Shown here: in pieces, positions 24,025-34,248 of the stretch | How the letters are laid out: every line of letters starts with the position of its first letter | Numbering within the stretch: position 1 is the first letter of the stretch | NCBI RefSeq assembly: GCF_027484205.1 | Contig: NZ_JAIXUB010000002.1 | Span: forward strand, 1-46,482 | Direction of reading: 5' to 3' | DNA length: 46,482 bases | DNA from: Flavobacterium sp. | GTDB lineage: Bacteria; Bacteroidota; Bacteroidia; Flavobacteriales; Flavobacteriaceae | Notes under the pieces: generated by a model | What the model saw: only the letters and a program-made list of their open reading frames with translations | The model's database searches: none | Told to the model about the DNA's origin: nothing | Translations under genes and position numbers: made by a program

Positions 24025-25956
24025 TTATTGAAAGAATGTCCAAACAAGTCCAAAACGAATCATGAAATCGCGATATGGTGTATTTGGCGCTGAATAGAAT
24101 TTATTTCCTGTCATTCCTGAATTAAAATGCTCTGCTTTTAGGAAAATTCGAGCTTGACGAATTCGGGCATTTACAAAGAAATCTAACATTGGGAAGTTAC
24201 CAATTTCTGTTTGATTTTGGACAAAAAACTCTCCAAGAACTGGATTATAATCGTTAGCATAATATTTTGTAAAATAGTTAGCTGTTATTCCGGTTTGAAG
24301 ATATAATGCTTTTTTAAAGAAATAATTTGTGTAATATAAAGTGTTTCGAGCTGTTAGTTGAGGCACGTTTAGAATATCATCTTCTTGAGAAACGTTTTGA
24401 TAAAGAATGGTATTATCTAAACCAAATTTTTTATAGGCAATTTCCTTTGATGCTTTGAATGAAACGTAACTAATTGACTTGTTGTACTGTTTAGGAGTAA
24501 TTAATTGAAATTTATCATCTGTTGCATCGTTACTAAAATATAAATGGTCGTTAAGGACAGAAAATTGAGCAGAAAGATTTACCCATTGAGTATTTGCATC
24601 AATTTGGATTTTATTGATTTTTTGATTTTCAAAATTATTTTTCCAATTATAATCTATATAGCTACTTTGATGAAGTATATAATTATTATTAGGAACGCTA
24701 CTTATATTTTGATATTGAAAAGTGAAATCGTTTTTATCGTTTAATTTATATTTTAAATTGGCTTCAATTGTTGAAAAGGTTTGCTTTGAGATTGCTTTAC
24801 TATAGATGAATTTTCCTTTCCAATTATTCTTTTGATACGAATACTGAGCACCAAAAGCATTTAACCTTTCTGATAACTGATTTGGAATTGTTTGATCTTC
24901 AAGAATTAATATTTTATTGTATTTGTAAACGTATTTAAAATCTTCAACAAAAAATTGAAATTCTCCAAGAGTTGTGTTTTGATATATTGCTCCTAATTTG
25001 TTATACATTCTTTGATAACGGGTTTGATCATTTATGTTACTTGAAACATAAGAAGTTCCAAAGCGTTGAAAGGTATCATTATCTAATGTTGTTGAAAGTG
25101 TTTTTTGATTAAACTCGTAAAACTTATTTTCAAGGTTGAACTGATGATTAATTATCAAATTGTTACTTGACTGTTTAGGATTAATACGAAAATTATGATC
25201 AATAAAGAGCCTTTTCCCTTTTAAAAAGGATTTAGCATCTGTAAGGTATACTTGAAGACGTGCTCTATTTTTAAAATCTTTATCATCGCTCTCAAAATCA
25301 TCAATTGAAGTAATTCCACCATTTTCACCATTTAGCATATCTTGACCAGTAAAATGTGAATTTATTGAATATCTATTATTCTTAGATGTGTAACTTGTTG
25401 TAAATCTAAAATTTCCAATACTTGACAATTGATTGATGTATTTTCCTAAAGAGCGTAAACCTCTATAAGCAACAGAAAAATTAAATTGCTCTGACGTGTT
25501 TACGGTTATAAGTGCATCAACACTTTGTCCTTGTTCCATGACCGTTTTGAAATATAATTCGGAAATTGGAGTAGCTACAGAATAATAATTAATATCTTTT
25601 ACTTGAAGATAAGGAAATTGTTTTCCGGTAAAACCAAATTCTGGTAACGCCGAAAATTCATTTAAGCCAAAAAAAAGCGTATTGTATGTTTGGCCTTCAT
25701 TAGTAAATTGTTGCAAACCAAAAATATCTTTGCGCAAATAATTGTATTTATATTCACTTTTGATGGTTAGTGAAGTATCAATATAAATTGTATCTCTTTC
25801 GAGCGTATAGATTTTGTATTGGTTGTGAGCTGCTTTTGGAGCTTCTTTACTTAACGATTCGCTATCTGTGTCTTTAGACTTAATTGGTTTATCTTGAGCG
25901 AAAGAATTGTTTATAAGAAGAACAACAAAAATAAAACTATAAAATATCTTTTTCAT
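24025..25956 (-). CDS. Putative outer-membrane porin
   Basis: A 643-residue protein with a signal peptide (MKKIFYSFIFVVLLINNSFAQ) and alternating beta-strand character throughout (many Tyr, Phe, Asn and short amphipathic strands). It ends in FMIRFGLVWTFFQ, an aromatic C-terminal strand typical of outer-membrane barrels. It matches the Bacteroidota 'putative porin' family, including the early TLERDTIYIDTSLTI and YNYLRKDIFGLQ segments. The cargo is unknown. It is followed by hairpin element B. Confidence 0.87.
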   Translation of the reverse strand: MKKIFYSFIFVVLLINNSFAQDKPIKSKDTDSESLSKEAPKAAHNQYKIYTLERDTIYIDTSLTIKSEYKYNYLRKDIFGLQQFTNEGQTYNTLFFGLNEFSALPEFGFTGKQFPYLQVKDINYYSVATPISELYFKTVMEQGQSVDALITVNTSEQFNFSVAYRGLRSLGKYINQLSSIGNFRFTTSYTSKNNRYSINSHFTGQDMLNGENGGITSIDDFESDDKDFKNRARLQVYLTDAKSFLKGKRLFIDHNFRINPKQSSNNLIINHQFNLENKFYEFNQKTLSTTLDNDTFQRFGTSYVSSNINDQTRYQRMYNKLGAIYQNTTLGEFQFFVEDFKYVYKYNKILILEDQTIPNQLSERLNAFGAQYSYQKNNWKGKFIYSKAISKQTFSTIEANLKYKLNDKNDFTFQYQNISSVPNNNYILHQSSYIDYNWKNNFENQKINKIQIDANTQWVNLSAQFSVLNDHLYFSNDATDDKFQLITPKQYNKSISYVSFKASKEIAYKKFGLDNTILYQNVSQEDDILNVPQLTARNTLYYTNYFFKKALYLQTGITANYFTKYYANDYNPVLGEFFVQNQTEIGNFPMLDFFVNARIRQARIFLKAEHFNSGMTGNKFYSAPNTPYRDFMIRFGLVWTFFQ

Positions 25957-26030
25957 TTATAAGTAATAAAGAGCAAAAATATATAAATGAAATATAAAAT
26001 ACTATTGATTTAGTAAAAGTTAACTAAAAC

Positions 26031-26062
26031 AAAAAAACGTCTCACAATGTGAGACGTTTTTA
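26031..26062 (-). terminator. Intrinsic terminator of the SusCD locus
   Basis: A-run plus ACGTCTCAC, a 3-nt centre, GTGAGACGT and a T-run; the stem is perfect. It lies 20-50 bp after the stop of the last lipoprotein gene of the SusC/SusD group. Confidence 0.9.
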
Positions 26063-26081
26063 AATTTATTCAATAAAAGAA

Positions 26082-27092
26082 TTATTTAACTCTTTTAGAA
26101 ATATGTTTTGACTTAGAAGCCATTCTTCCAGAAGCAGAAACATTACCTGCTGTATCTTGAATAGTAAAGATACGTTTTCCACCTACTGTACTAATCACAA
26201 TATCAACAACTTGATTTTCAGAATCAACAGCAGTATTAGATGTAAAATAATTTACTGGCTCTTGATTGTATCTTCCTTTGTTTATAGAACCAGCTCTTAA
26301 ATAATCAACAGTAATTGGAATGTTGAATTCAGGAATTGCTACTAAAGGAAATCCAATCTCGGCTAAATCTAATTCAGCATTAGTATATAAATATGCTGTA
26401 ATATGATAAGTACCATCAACATAATCTGCTAAGTCCATAGAAAGTTCTTCAGGACATGCACCAGTTTGGGCATCAGTAACTCCTAAATCATTGAATGAAT
26501 CATCATAAACTATGAAATCAATATCATATGGATCACCTGATAAATCACTAGTAATTTCACATAAACTGTATGTATTAGAACCAGCTGTAAAGTCTCTATC
26601 AAAGTTGAAAGTCAAATCTAAAACATCAGACACAACGTTAGTAATAGTGATGTTTGTAGTTGCTGGAGTAAACTTAACAGCAGATGTTCTTGATTCTCCA
26701 ATTTGAAGAATTAAGTTTTCATTACCTTCAGCTAACTCATCCTCATTAATTTCAATTTCACCAGAATATGAAGTTGTAAAAGCAGGAAAAGTAATCTTCT
26801 TTTGGTAAGAAGTGTTAGCATAATCACCGTTAATATCACTATCATTTTGGTCAGCAGTACTAGTAACCTGACGCATAATAAAAACGTCAAAGTCATGTCC
26901 TGTTGGTTCATCTAAAGTTAAAGTAAAAGGAACTGTTGTTCCTTCCGCTGTAGTAACTGCAGACGCTACACTAATGGTCATTGTTGGCTTATCAATTTGA
27001 ACAATAGAAGCTACATCTTGATCATCATTACAAGAAGTAAAAAAAGATGCAACAGCCAAAAGACTAAAAATTTTAACTATATTTTTTTTCAT
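26082..27092 (-). CDS. SusCD-associated lipoprotein with Calx-beta-like domain
   Basis: A 336-residue predicted lipoprotein (FFTSCND; Cys20). I chose the ATG at 27092 because it starts the signal peptide MKKNIVKIFSLLAVASFFTS; an upstream extension overlaps the end of the preceding gene. Residues about 30-135 (TAEGTTVPFTLTLDEP ... EINEDELAEGNENLIL) resemble a Calx-beta repeat. A second Ig-like portion follows (about 140-290). It is the last gene of the SusC/SusD group and probably surface-exposed. The ligand is unknown. Confidence 0.8.
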   Translation of the reverse strand: MKKNIVKIFSLLAVASFFTSCNDDQDVASIVQIDKPTMTISVASAVTTAEGTTVPFTLTLDEPTGHDFDVFIMRQVTSTADQNDSDINGDYANTSYQKKITFPAFTTSYSGEIEINEDELAEGNENLILQIGESRTSAVKFTPATTNITITNVVSDVLDLTFNFDRDFTAGSNTYSLCEITSDLSGDPYDIDFIVYDDSFNDLGVTDAQTGACPEELSMDLADYVDGTYHITAYLYTNAELDLAEIGFPLVAIPEFNIPITVDYLRAGSINKGRYNQEPVNYFTSNTAVDSENQVVDIVISTVGGKRIFTIQDTAGNVSASGRMASKSKHISKRVK

Positions 27093-27111
27093 ATTAAAAA
27101 TATTAAATTGA

Positions 27112-28047
27112 TTAAAGTGGAGTATAAATACTTCTAAATGATCTATTTCCAGCAGCGAAAGTAACAGTGTACTCAATTGTAATTACTCCAGTTGATAAAT
27201 TAACTGAACTTGCAGCATATTGAGCAGGTGTTTGCTGAACTAAATTTGAATAATAGTCAAATAAATTTTGTTCTTCTACAGCAATTCTACCACAAACTTC
27301 TTTAAAAATAAAACCTCCTCTAGGTGCAGGTACAGATAAATTATTCCATGGACCACCTAAAACTAAACCATAAGCTGCTAAAGTAAAATTACCTGTAGCT
27401 TGATTTGAATAGTTTCCATCACCTAAATCAGTAATAACTTCAGATGCAACACTGTATGGTCCACCAGCAGGTGTCAATCTAGTAATTGCAGTTGAATAAG
27501 TACCACCTAAATCAGATGGACATTGTGCTTGTAATACAACGTTGATTTTAGATTTGTTTCCTGAATTAACAACATTAACACCATCAGCAGAAGACTGTGT
27601 TAAGTTCAATACCAAAACTGGCTGATTTAAATCGTCTAGATTTGCAGAATAAACCTTAATTGGAATAGTTGCAAACTTACTTCCTGCAGGAATTGTTAAT
27701 ACATTCGAAGTATTTACAAAATCGAAATCTTCACCTTCTACTGCAGTAACATAAGTATCATCAAATGTAACTGAAGCATCATCAACATAGTCTAATTTCT
27801 CAAAAGTTACTGTGATATCACTTCCAACAGCAAGACCATTACCTCCTACTAATTCAACAGGAACTGTATAGTCGTAAATAACTTCATTTTCATCTTTCAA
27901 GAAAAAAGCTGTCTTTGAAGCATAAGGAAATTGAGTAACATACGCACCATTTCCATAATTTAACTCTTCATCGTCGCCAACATCACAAGATGTTATCAAA
28001 CTAGCAACAAACAAAAGAGCAAATGAATTTCTAATAAATTTTTTCAT
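27112..28047 (-). CDS. SusCD-associated surface lipoprotein
   Basis: A 311-residue predicted lipoprotein (SLITSCD; Cys21), beta-rich, with an N-terminal Ig/Calx-beta-like region at about 45-165 (VEGEDFDFV, IPAGSKFATIPIKVYSANL) and a C-terminal domain at about 175-311 with Cys176 and a Cys in FKEVCGRIAVEE. The position between susD and a second lipoprotein suggests a SusE/SusF-type accessory ligand-binding role. This is inferred from context, not homology. Confidence 0.8.
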   Translation of the reverse strand: MKKFIRNSFALLFVASLITSCDVGDDEELNYGNGAYVTQFPYASKTAFFLKDENEVIYDYTVPVELVGGNGLAVGSDITVTFEKLDYVDDASVTFDDTYVTAVEGEDFDFVNTSNVLTIPAGSKFATIPIKVYSANLDDLNQPVLVLNLTQSSADGVNVVNSGNKSKINVVLQAQCPSDLGGTYSTAITRLTPAGGPYSVASEVITDLGDGNYSNQATGNFTLAAYGLVLGGPWNNLSVPAPRGGFIFKEVCGRIAVEEQNLFDYYSNLVQQTPAQYAASSVNLSTGVITIEYTVTFAAGNRSFRSIYTPL

Positions 28048-28065
28048 AATTTCAATTTTTTAATT

Positions 28066-29535
28066 TTAATTATCCCAGAATATTCTAGTATTGAATATAT
28101 CAGATGTTGTTTGAGCTGGAACATTATTTGGATTAGCAGAATATTCTGAATCTGGATAAGGAACTCTTACTGGGCGAGTTGGTTGTGTAGCATTTGGTGC
28201 CACAGGAACAATTGCTCCCCAAGCATTAATTCTTCTCAATTCACAATAATTTTCAAATCCATTAATGTGCATCAAATCAATATATTTTTGCTTTGCAATT
28301 TCAAGAATTGGATTAAGAGTAGGATATGAAGTATCAAATGCTCCAACGCTCACTCCTAATCTAGTACAACTAGCTTCAATACCCGCTTTGTATAATGCAG
28401 CTTTATCACCTGAGATAAAACCTCTTTCAATTGCTTCTGCTTGTAAAAAAGCACTTTCAGAACCTGTCATGATAATAGCATCTTGAGAAGAACTTGAAAC
28501 AATGATTGAACCATAAGTAGATAAGTTAGCAGAAGTTGGACCTCCATTATTATTTTGATCAATTCCAACGTAATTTGTAGTAGTACCAACTGGTCTCAAT
28601 AACGCAGGTTTTCTAGGATCACCTGTTAACAAAGATGAAATAGTTGGAGAACCAGCAGGAGAACTAGCGCCAGCCACAAAAGGAGTAACTCTAGTTGCAT
28701 TTGTATTTGCAGCAGGATCACCAGCTACAGTTTTACCAAAAGCAGCATAGAATGGATTTTGTTTGTTAGTGTCATTAACGTAACCTGGGTTACATGTAAC
28801 ATTCTCATTAGCAGCTAAAAACCCAATACCATTATTAACGCTTGAATAATCAGTAACACCTACTTCAGATTGACGTAATAAAATTCTCAATTTTAAAGTA
28901 TTAGCAAAACGAGCCCATTTAGCCATATCACCACCACACATAACATCTATTGTAGATGAAGGAACTAAATCACTTGAATCAGCATTAGCAATTAATGCTT
29001 GAGCAGCTGTTAATTGAACAATTAAATCAGCATACACAGACTGCGCTGTATCATAAGCTGGAGTAGTATTCAAAGCACCTTGAAAAGCTTGAGAATAAGG
29101 AATATCACCATAAGCATCAACTAAATATTGAAAGTGAAACGCTTTCATAATTTTAGCAATAGCTTTGTAATTATCGTGATTTTCATCTGATGTTTGTTCT
29201 ACAACATGGTAGTTTCTCAAAGGTAAAACATAAGTTGTTTCAAAAAGACCAGTTCTAAAACTACTAGAAACTAAATATTTAGTCTCATCAGTAAAATAAA
29301 TATAATCTCCTCCAGCTGCCCATGTGTATGACCATAAGTTTCCTAGAGTGTTGTAAGAATTATAACCACCTTGAAAACTATCTACAGAATATTTCTGTGC
29401 TACAGGCAATGACAACTCTGGAGTAGAAGATGTTGGATTGTTTTGACTATCATTAACGTCAAAGAAATCATCACTACATGATGTTGCAGCTGAGGCAACA
29501 AAAAGAGTTAATAAAAGTTTTTTTACTATTTTCAT
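28066..29535 (-). CDS. SusD/RagB-family outer-membrane lipoprotein
   Basis: A 489-residue lipoprotein (AATSCSDDFFDVND; Cys20) of the SusD-like type 2 group. The typical DFFDVNDSQNNPTSS opening, alpha-helical TPR-like segments (YKAIAKIMKAFHFQYLVDAYGDIPYSQAF at about 123-151) and a late YIDLMHINGFENYCELRR are visible. It forms the lid of the SusC transporter and captures ligands at the cell surface. It lies 12 bp downstream of susC. The ligand is unknown; no glycoside hydrolases or peptidases are in the group. Confidence 0.92.
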   Translation of the reverse strand: MKIVKKLLLTLFVASAATSCSDDFFDVNDSQNNPTSSTPELSLPVAQKYSVDSFQGGYNSYNTLGNLWSYTWAAGGDYIYFTDETKYLVSSSFRTGLFETTYVLPLRNYHVVEQTSDENHDNYKAIAKIMKAFHFQYLVDAYGDIPYSQAFQGALNTTPAYDTAQSVYADLIVQLTAAQALIANADSSDLVPSSTIDVMCGGDMAKWARFANTLKLRILLRQSEVGVTDYSSVNNGIGFLAANENVTCNPGYVNDTNKQNPFYAAFGKTVAGDPAANTNATRVTPFVAGASSPAGSPTISSLLTGDPRKPALLRPVGTTTNYVGIDQNNNGGPTSANLSTYGSIIVSSSSQDAIIMTGSESAFLQAEAIERGFISGDKAALYKAGIEASCTRLGVSVGAFDTSYPTLNPILEIAKQKYIDLMHINGFENYCELRRINAWGAIVPVAPNATQPTRPVRVPYPDSEYSANPNNVPAQTTSDIFNTRIFWDN

Positions 29536-29547
29536 AAAGCAATAAAA

Positions 29548-32500
29548 TTAAAATTTAATATCCATCTTGAATCCGTAAGAACCCGTTGGAGGTAATTGTG
29601 ATTGTGTACCAAAACCTGTTACTTGTTGACCGTCATTAGTAAATTCTGGGTCAGTATATTTGTTTTGAGCAGAACGTAACATTAATATATTTCTAGCAAC
29701 TAAACCAAAAGAAACATTTTTAATAAATGTATTTTTTAAATATTGGCTTGGCAAATCATAAGATAAAGCAACCTCTCTTAATTTAAAAGTTGTAGCATCA
29801 ACAACATAATTTTCTTTAATTGCATTATAAGTATTATTCCAGAAATCAAATCCACCACCTGAAGTTGTAATATTTGTATTTGGAACAAAAACACCTGGAG
29901 ATGTCTCATAAGAAGAGTTAGGGAAAATAAACGGTTGTCTTCCTGAAGAAACACTGTGTAATGTAGAACCTGTAAATTCTAATGCATCTACCATGTTATT
30001 ATAGTAAACATGTCCTGTTTTATAATCAGCTGTAGCAGATAATGTAAATTGACCGTATTTAACAGAAGTATTAAAACCAACAATTAAATCTGGAGTAGTA
30101 GAACCTAAATTTTTAAGTTCAGAACTAACAACAGGATCACCAGTAGTAGCATCAATTACAACATTCCCATTATCATCTCTTGTATATGCAGTAGCAAAAA
30201 GAGAAGGGAAAGGCGAACCAACTTGAGCATAAATACCAACAGCACCATCACCAGCAGCTAAACCAGTTTGTAATCTTTCAGCTCCATCAGATAAAGATTT
30301 AACTTCACTTTCTATTTTAGAAACATTCACACCCACCTTCCAAGTAAACTTGTCTGATTGCAAAACAGTACCATTAACATCTAATTCAATACCTTTAGTT
30401 TCTAATTCACCACTGTTCAATCTTAAACTAGCAATTCCAGAAGCATAAGATGTAGAAGCATTCAAGAAATCATCAGTAGAGTTATTTATAAAATAAGTAG
30501 CACCAATGTTAAGTCTATTTTTAAACAAAGCTAATTCAGTACCAAACTCTAATGTTTTTGTGTATGCAGGAGTAATTCCAGCATCAACAGCACTAGTTGG
30601 AGCAGCTAAACCAACAACTGAACCAAATGGAAATCCAGTAGGAGTAGCATACAATTCATTTGTATAACCAATTGTTGGATCGCTACCCACGCTTGCATAA
30701 CTTCCAAATAATTTCCAGTATTTGATATAATCACTTTTTAATCCAGGAATTGCTTCTGTTAACAATAATGAAGCTCCCAAAGAGTAAAAATCAAAACCAT
30801 TATTATCCAATAATAAAGTTGATGATTGATCATATCTGTAAGCACCACTTAGAGTTAAAAATTTGTTGTACTCTAAAGATAAATCTGCAAAGTATCCAGC
30901 TCTAGTACTTTGAAATTCAGAAAAACCTACCACAGGCTCTCCTGTTCTAACACCTGGATTGTACAAATCTGGTACAAATAAATTGTTTCCACTGATAGAA
31001 TATGCATTAGAACGGAAAGTAGTAACAGCATTTCCTAAAGTTAAATTAGCATCAAGTTTTTTAAATAAATTCTTTTTTATGTTAATTAATAAATCCGAAT
31101 TTAATCTTGTATTGCTACTATTACCAACAGCTACAGAAGCAGTCGTATTTTGATCAGTTCTTGTTGGCGCTAATACAGGATTAACAGTAACTGCCGCTCT
31201 AGTATTTTTAGAATCACTAGTAAAATAAGTTCCTGTTAAACTGTAACTTGCAGAAATCCAATCAGCAAATTCATAATCAAATTTCAAATTAGCGAACAAT
31301 CTATTACTTTTTCCTCTGTTTCTTGCAATATCAATTAACATGTAAGGGTTTTGATAATACTCATTAAAATATCCTTCAGGAGTTGCAAAAGGATTATTTC
31401 TCCAATCTTTATAGCTTGTTAAAGGCACATTCGCTGGTGTATTCAAAATACTCCAGTATAATGGTCTTGCTTGATATCCTCCATCGCCAACTACATCTGT
31501 TTTATCAGAGAAAAACGACGTATTCAATCCAATTTTAAATTTACCTGATTTTCTTGTAGCATTAAATCTAAAGTTGTCTTTAGTATACTCATCATTAGGT
31601 GTTATACCTGTAATGTCAGAGCGTTGAGCAGAGAAGAAAAATGTTGATTTATCATCACCACCACTAAAAGACAATCCATTAATAGCTGTTACACCATCAA
31701 CAAAGAAGTCTCTTCTATTATTTTTGATAGCAGCATAATCAACTGTTTGAAAAGATCCATCAGCTAAGATAGGACCTAGACGTCTTGGTACACCATCAAA
31801 TCTTGGTCCCCAACTTGTATTTTCGTAAGGATCGTAGATATCATCGAAACCAGGACCAAAAGTTGTTTGCAACTCAGGAAAATATTTAACTCTCTCCAAA
31901 GCGTAGCTTGTGTTATAAGTAACCTCTAAACCTTTGTTGTTATCTCCTTGTTTAGTAGTTACAACTAAAGCTCCGTTTTTACCTTGCGAACCATAAAGCA
32001 CAGTAGCCGCAGAACCTTTCAATGTATTTACCGAAGTAATATCATTAGGATTCAAATTATCCAATGCTGAATTAGCCTGAACAACACCATCAATAATAAT
32101 CAAAGCAGAGTTATCACCTGTTAAAGATTTGTAACCTCTCAAGATAATTGCTGTTGAAGGATTAACACCATTATTTCTTGTAATAATGTTCAAACCTGAA
32201 ACTTTACCTTGAAGAGCAGTTACAGCATTTACTGGAGCTGCTTGAATAAGCTCTTTTGCCTCTACTTTTTGAGAAGAATAAGCAAGTTTTTTTGTCTGTA
32301 ATTTACGTCCAAAAGAACCCACAACAACTTCATCAATTTTTTGAATGTTTTCAGCTAATTTTACATTAACTGTGTTTGAAGCTCCAACAGTAACGTTTTT
32401 AGTCTCATAACCTGAAAAGGAAATTACTAATACATCACCTGCTTTAGCTTTGACAGCATATTTACCGTCAACATCTGTTTGTACTCCTTTGCCTGTACTT

Positions 32501-32637
32501 TTAACAAGCACGTTAGCACCTGGTAGTGGACCTGTCGCATCTGACACCACACCTGTAACAGTTTTCTCTTGTGCAAACGAAAACTGCATTGATAACGCTA
32601 CTAATAGCGTAAAAATCCATTTGAACTTCGATCTCAT
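29548..32637 (-). CDS. SusC/RagA-family TonB-linked outer-membrane transporter
   Basis: A 1029-residue protein: signal peptide (to about 22), carboxypeptidase-regulatory-like domain (about 23-95, VTGVVSDATGPLPGANVLVK), TonB-box-like KIDEVVVGSFGR (about 98-109), plug domain (about 115-230, LQGKVSGLNI, ILRGYKSL, VLYGSQGKNGALVVTTK), then a 22-strand barrel ending in YGFKMDIKF. It takes up a large ligand handed over by SusD with energy from TonB-ExbBD. It heads the four-gene group. No cognate anti-sigma/ECF pair or hybrid sensor lies beside it. Confidence 0.94.
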   Translation of the reverse strand: MRSKFKWIFTLLVALSMQFSFAQEKTVTGVVSDATGPLPGANVLVKSTGKGVQTDVDGKYAVKAKAGDVLVISFSGYETKNVTVGASNTVNVKLAENIQKIDEVVVGSFGRKLQTKKLAYSSQKVEAKELIQAAPVNAVTALQGKVSGLNIITRNNGVNPSTAIILRGYKSLTGDNSALIIIDGVVQANSALDNLNPNDITSVNTLKGSAATVLYGSQGKNGALVVTTKQGDNNKGLEVTYNTSYALERVKYFPELQTTFGPGFDDIYDPYENTSWGPRFDGVPRRLGPILADGSFQTVDYAAIKNNRRDFFVDGVTAINGLSFSGGDDKSTFFFSAQRSDITGITPNDEYTKDNFRFNATRKSGKFKIGLNTSFFSDKTDVVGDGGYQARPLYWSILNTPANVPLTSYKDWRNNPFATPEGYFNEYYQNPYMLIDIARNRGKSNRLFANLKFDYEFADWISASYSLTGTYFTSDSKNTRAAVTVNPVLAPTRTDQNTTASVAVGNSSNTRLNSDLLINIKKNLFKKLDANLTLGNAVTTFRSNAYSISGNNLFVPDLYNPGVRTGEPVVGFSEFQSTRAGYFADLSLEYNKFLTLSGAYRYDQSSTLLLDNNGFDFYSLGASLLLTEAIPGLKSDYIKYWKLFGSYASVGSDPTIGYTNELYATPTGFPFGSVVGLAAPTSAVDAGITPAYTKTLEFGTELALFKNRLNIGATYFINNSTDDFLNASTSYASGIASLRLNSGELETKGIELDVNGTVLQSDKFTWKVGVNVSKIESEVKSLSDGAERLQTGLAAGDGAVGIYAQVGSPFPSLFATAYTRDDNGNVVIDATTGDPVVSSELKNLGSTTPDLIVGFNTSVKYGQFTLSATADYKTGHVYYNNMVDALEFTGSTLHSVSSGRQPFIFPNSSYETSPGVFVPNTNITTSGGGFDFWNNTYNAIKENYVVDATTFKLREVALSYDLPSQYLKNTFIKNVSFGLVARNILMLRSAQNKYTDPEFTNDGQQVTGFGTQSQLPPTGSYGFKMDIKF

Positions 32638-32835
32638 ATTAAATTTATTTGAGTTAGTTATTCCGCAAACTTCTTAATAATTTCTTAAATAAACAAATAA
32701 TACTTCGGAATATTTTTATTTATTTATGTTAATTTTATTTACAGAATTCTAACGATGTGGTTACGATTCATTCAATAGATGCATAATAATGCAAAAGGTT
32801 GCGTTAAATTTTATATTTTTATCAAAATTAATTTT

Positions 32836-33435
32836 ATGTTAAATTTAAAGTATTCTGAATTTGAAATTGAATGCGGTACTGACGAAGCTGGACGTGGATG
32901 TTTGGCAGGACCAGTGACTGCCGCAGCCATTATTCTTCCCAAAGATTTTAAATTGGATTTATTAAACGATTCCAAACAATTATCCGAAAAGGTTAGAGAA
33001 AATTTAAAACCACTAATAGAAGAAAAAGCTATTTCATATGCAGTTACACATCTTGAACCTATAATTATTGACAAAATAAATATTTTAAACGCTTCGATAA
33101 AAGCAATGCAAGAAAGCATTATCAAACTTAATCCTACACCATTATATATTATAGTAGATGGAAACAGATTTAAACCTATTAATAATATTCCTTATTCGAC
33201 TATAGTAAAAGGTGATTCTAAATACATGAGCATTGCTGCAGCATCAGTGTTAGCAAAAACGTATCGCGATGAATATATGGATAAAATTCATGAAGAATTT
33301 CCTATGTATAATTGGAAACAAAACAAAGGTTATCCAACAAAAGAACATAGAGAAGCTATTAGAAAATATGGTACAACAAAATACCACAGAATGAGCTTTA
33401 GATTATTGCCCGAACAACTTTCTTTGGATTTATGA
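32836..33435 (+). CDS. rnhB: Ribonuclease HII
   Basis: A 199-residue cytosolic enzyme that cuts the RNA of RNA-DNA hybrids and single ribonucleotides in [21 protein letters not shown] (about 13-30) holds the catalytic Asp-Glu pair (Asp16, Glu17). The middle motif is IIVDGNRF and the C-terminal motif is [17 protein letters not shown] chose the ATG at 32836: the extension to 32779 adds nonconserved, hydrophobic residues. It is convergent with lipB, 19 bp apart. Confidence 0.95.
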   Translation: MLNLKYSEFEIECGTDEAGRGCLAGPVTAAAIILPKDFKLDLLNDSKQLSEKVRENLKPLIEEKAISYAVTHLEPIIIDKINILNASIKAMQESIIKLNPTPLYIIVDGNRFKPINNIPYSTIVKGDSKYMSIAAASVLAKTYRDEYMDKIHEEFPMYNWKQNKGYPTKEHREAIRKYGTTKYHRMSFRLLPEQLSLDL

Positions 33436-33454
33436 ATTTTAGGTTGCGGTTTTT

Positions 33455-34156
33455 TTAGTCTATAAATTCTGCTTCGAAAAGTTTTGTGAAATGCTTTAAG
33501 ATTTTTTCTTTCACTTCATCTTCATCAACTTTTTCTACACCCAATTCATTATTTAAAGTAGTAACTGCTTTTCCTTTTATACCACATGGAATGATATTAT
33601 CGAAGTAACCTAAATCAGCATTTACATTCAAGGCAAAACCATGCATGGTAACCCAGCGACTTGCTCTAACTCCCATAGCACAAATTTTTCGTGCAAATGG
33701 AGTGCCTACTCCTAACCAAACACCCGTTTCACCTTCACTTCTTGTAGCAATTATATTGTATTCTGCTAAAGTTAGAATTATTACTTCTTCTAGAAATCTT
33801 AAATATTTATGAATATCAGTGAAAAAATTTTCTAAATCAAGAATTGGATAACCTACAATTTGTCCTGGTCCATGATACGTAATATCGCCACCTCTATTTA
33901 TTTTGTAGAAAGTTGCCCCTTTTGCTTCAAGTTGTTTTTGAGATAAAAGTAAATTAGAAATATCTCCACTTTTTCCTAATGTATACACATGCGGATGTTC
34001 TACAAAAAGAAAGTAATTTGGTGTCGAAAGATTCGTTTCATCTTTACGATTTTGGATTTTTACATCAACAATGTTCTTAAAAAGTTCTTCTTGACAATCC
34101 CAAGTTTGCTTATAATCTTTTTTACCTAAATCTTGAAGTTGGATTTTTTTATTCAT
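33455..34156 (-). CDS. lipB: Octanoyltransferase LipB
   Basis: A 233-residue enzyme that moves octanoyl from acyl carrier protein to lipoyl domains. RGGDITYHGPGQIVGYPI (about 83-100) is the family signature. The catalytic Cys lies in IIPCGIKGKAVTTL, with the partner Lys in that same motif. LFVEHPHVYTLGKSG is also typical. A possible -7 box TAACTTTG lies at 34168-34161, very near the ATG. No lipA is adjacent. Confidence 0.94.
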   Translation of the reverse strand: MNKKIQLQDLGKKDYKQTWDCQEELFKNIVDVKIQNRKDETNLSTPNYFLFVEHPHVYTLGKSGDISNLLLSQKQLEAKGATFYKINRGGDITYHGPGQIVGYPILDLENFFTDIHKYLRFLEEVIILTLAEYNIIATRSEGETGVWLGVGTPFARKICAMGVRASRWVTMHGFALNVNADLGYFDNIIPCGIKGKAVTTLNNELGVEKVDEDEVKEKILKHFTKLFEAEFID

Positions 34157-34194
34157 GCATCAAAGTTACAAAGATTATTGCTTTTAATAAAAAC

Positions 34195-34230
34195 AAAAAA
34201 AGCAACACTAAAATTTAGCATTGCTTTTTA
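34195..34230 (-). terminator. Terminator after the 245-residue lipoprotein gene
   Basis: AAAAAGCAACACTAAA pairs with TTTAGCATTGCTTTTT (14 of 16 positions) with A/T runs on both sides. It lies between the lipoprotein gene stop (34249) and lipB. Confidence 0.8.
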
Positions 34231-34248
34231 ATTTATTTATAAAAAAAA

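Noticed and set aside
23847..24053. 68-residue minus-strand open frame between the cysteine synthase and porin genes
   Set aside because: It overlaps the porin end and lies across hairpin element B and the promoter of the next gene; no conserved features.
26082..32637. Polysaccharide utilisation locus
   Set aside because: No carbohydrate-active enzyme or typical regulator is present; only SusC/SusD and lipoproteins.
32638..32835. Promoter of susC and rnhB in the divergent gap
   Set aside because: AT-rich and plausible, but no TAnnTTTG with a spaced TTG is found for either gene.
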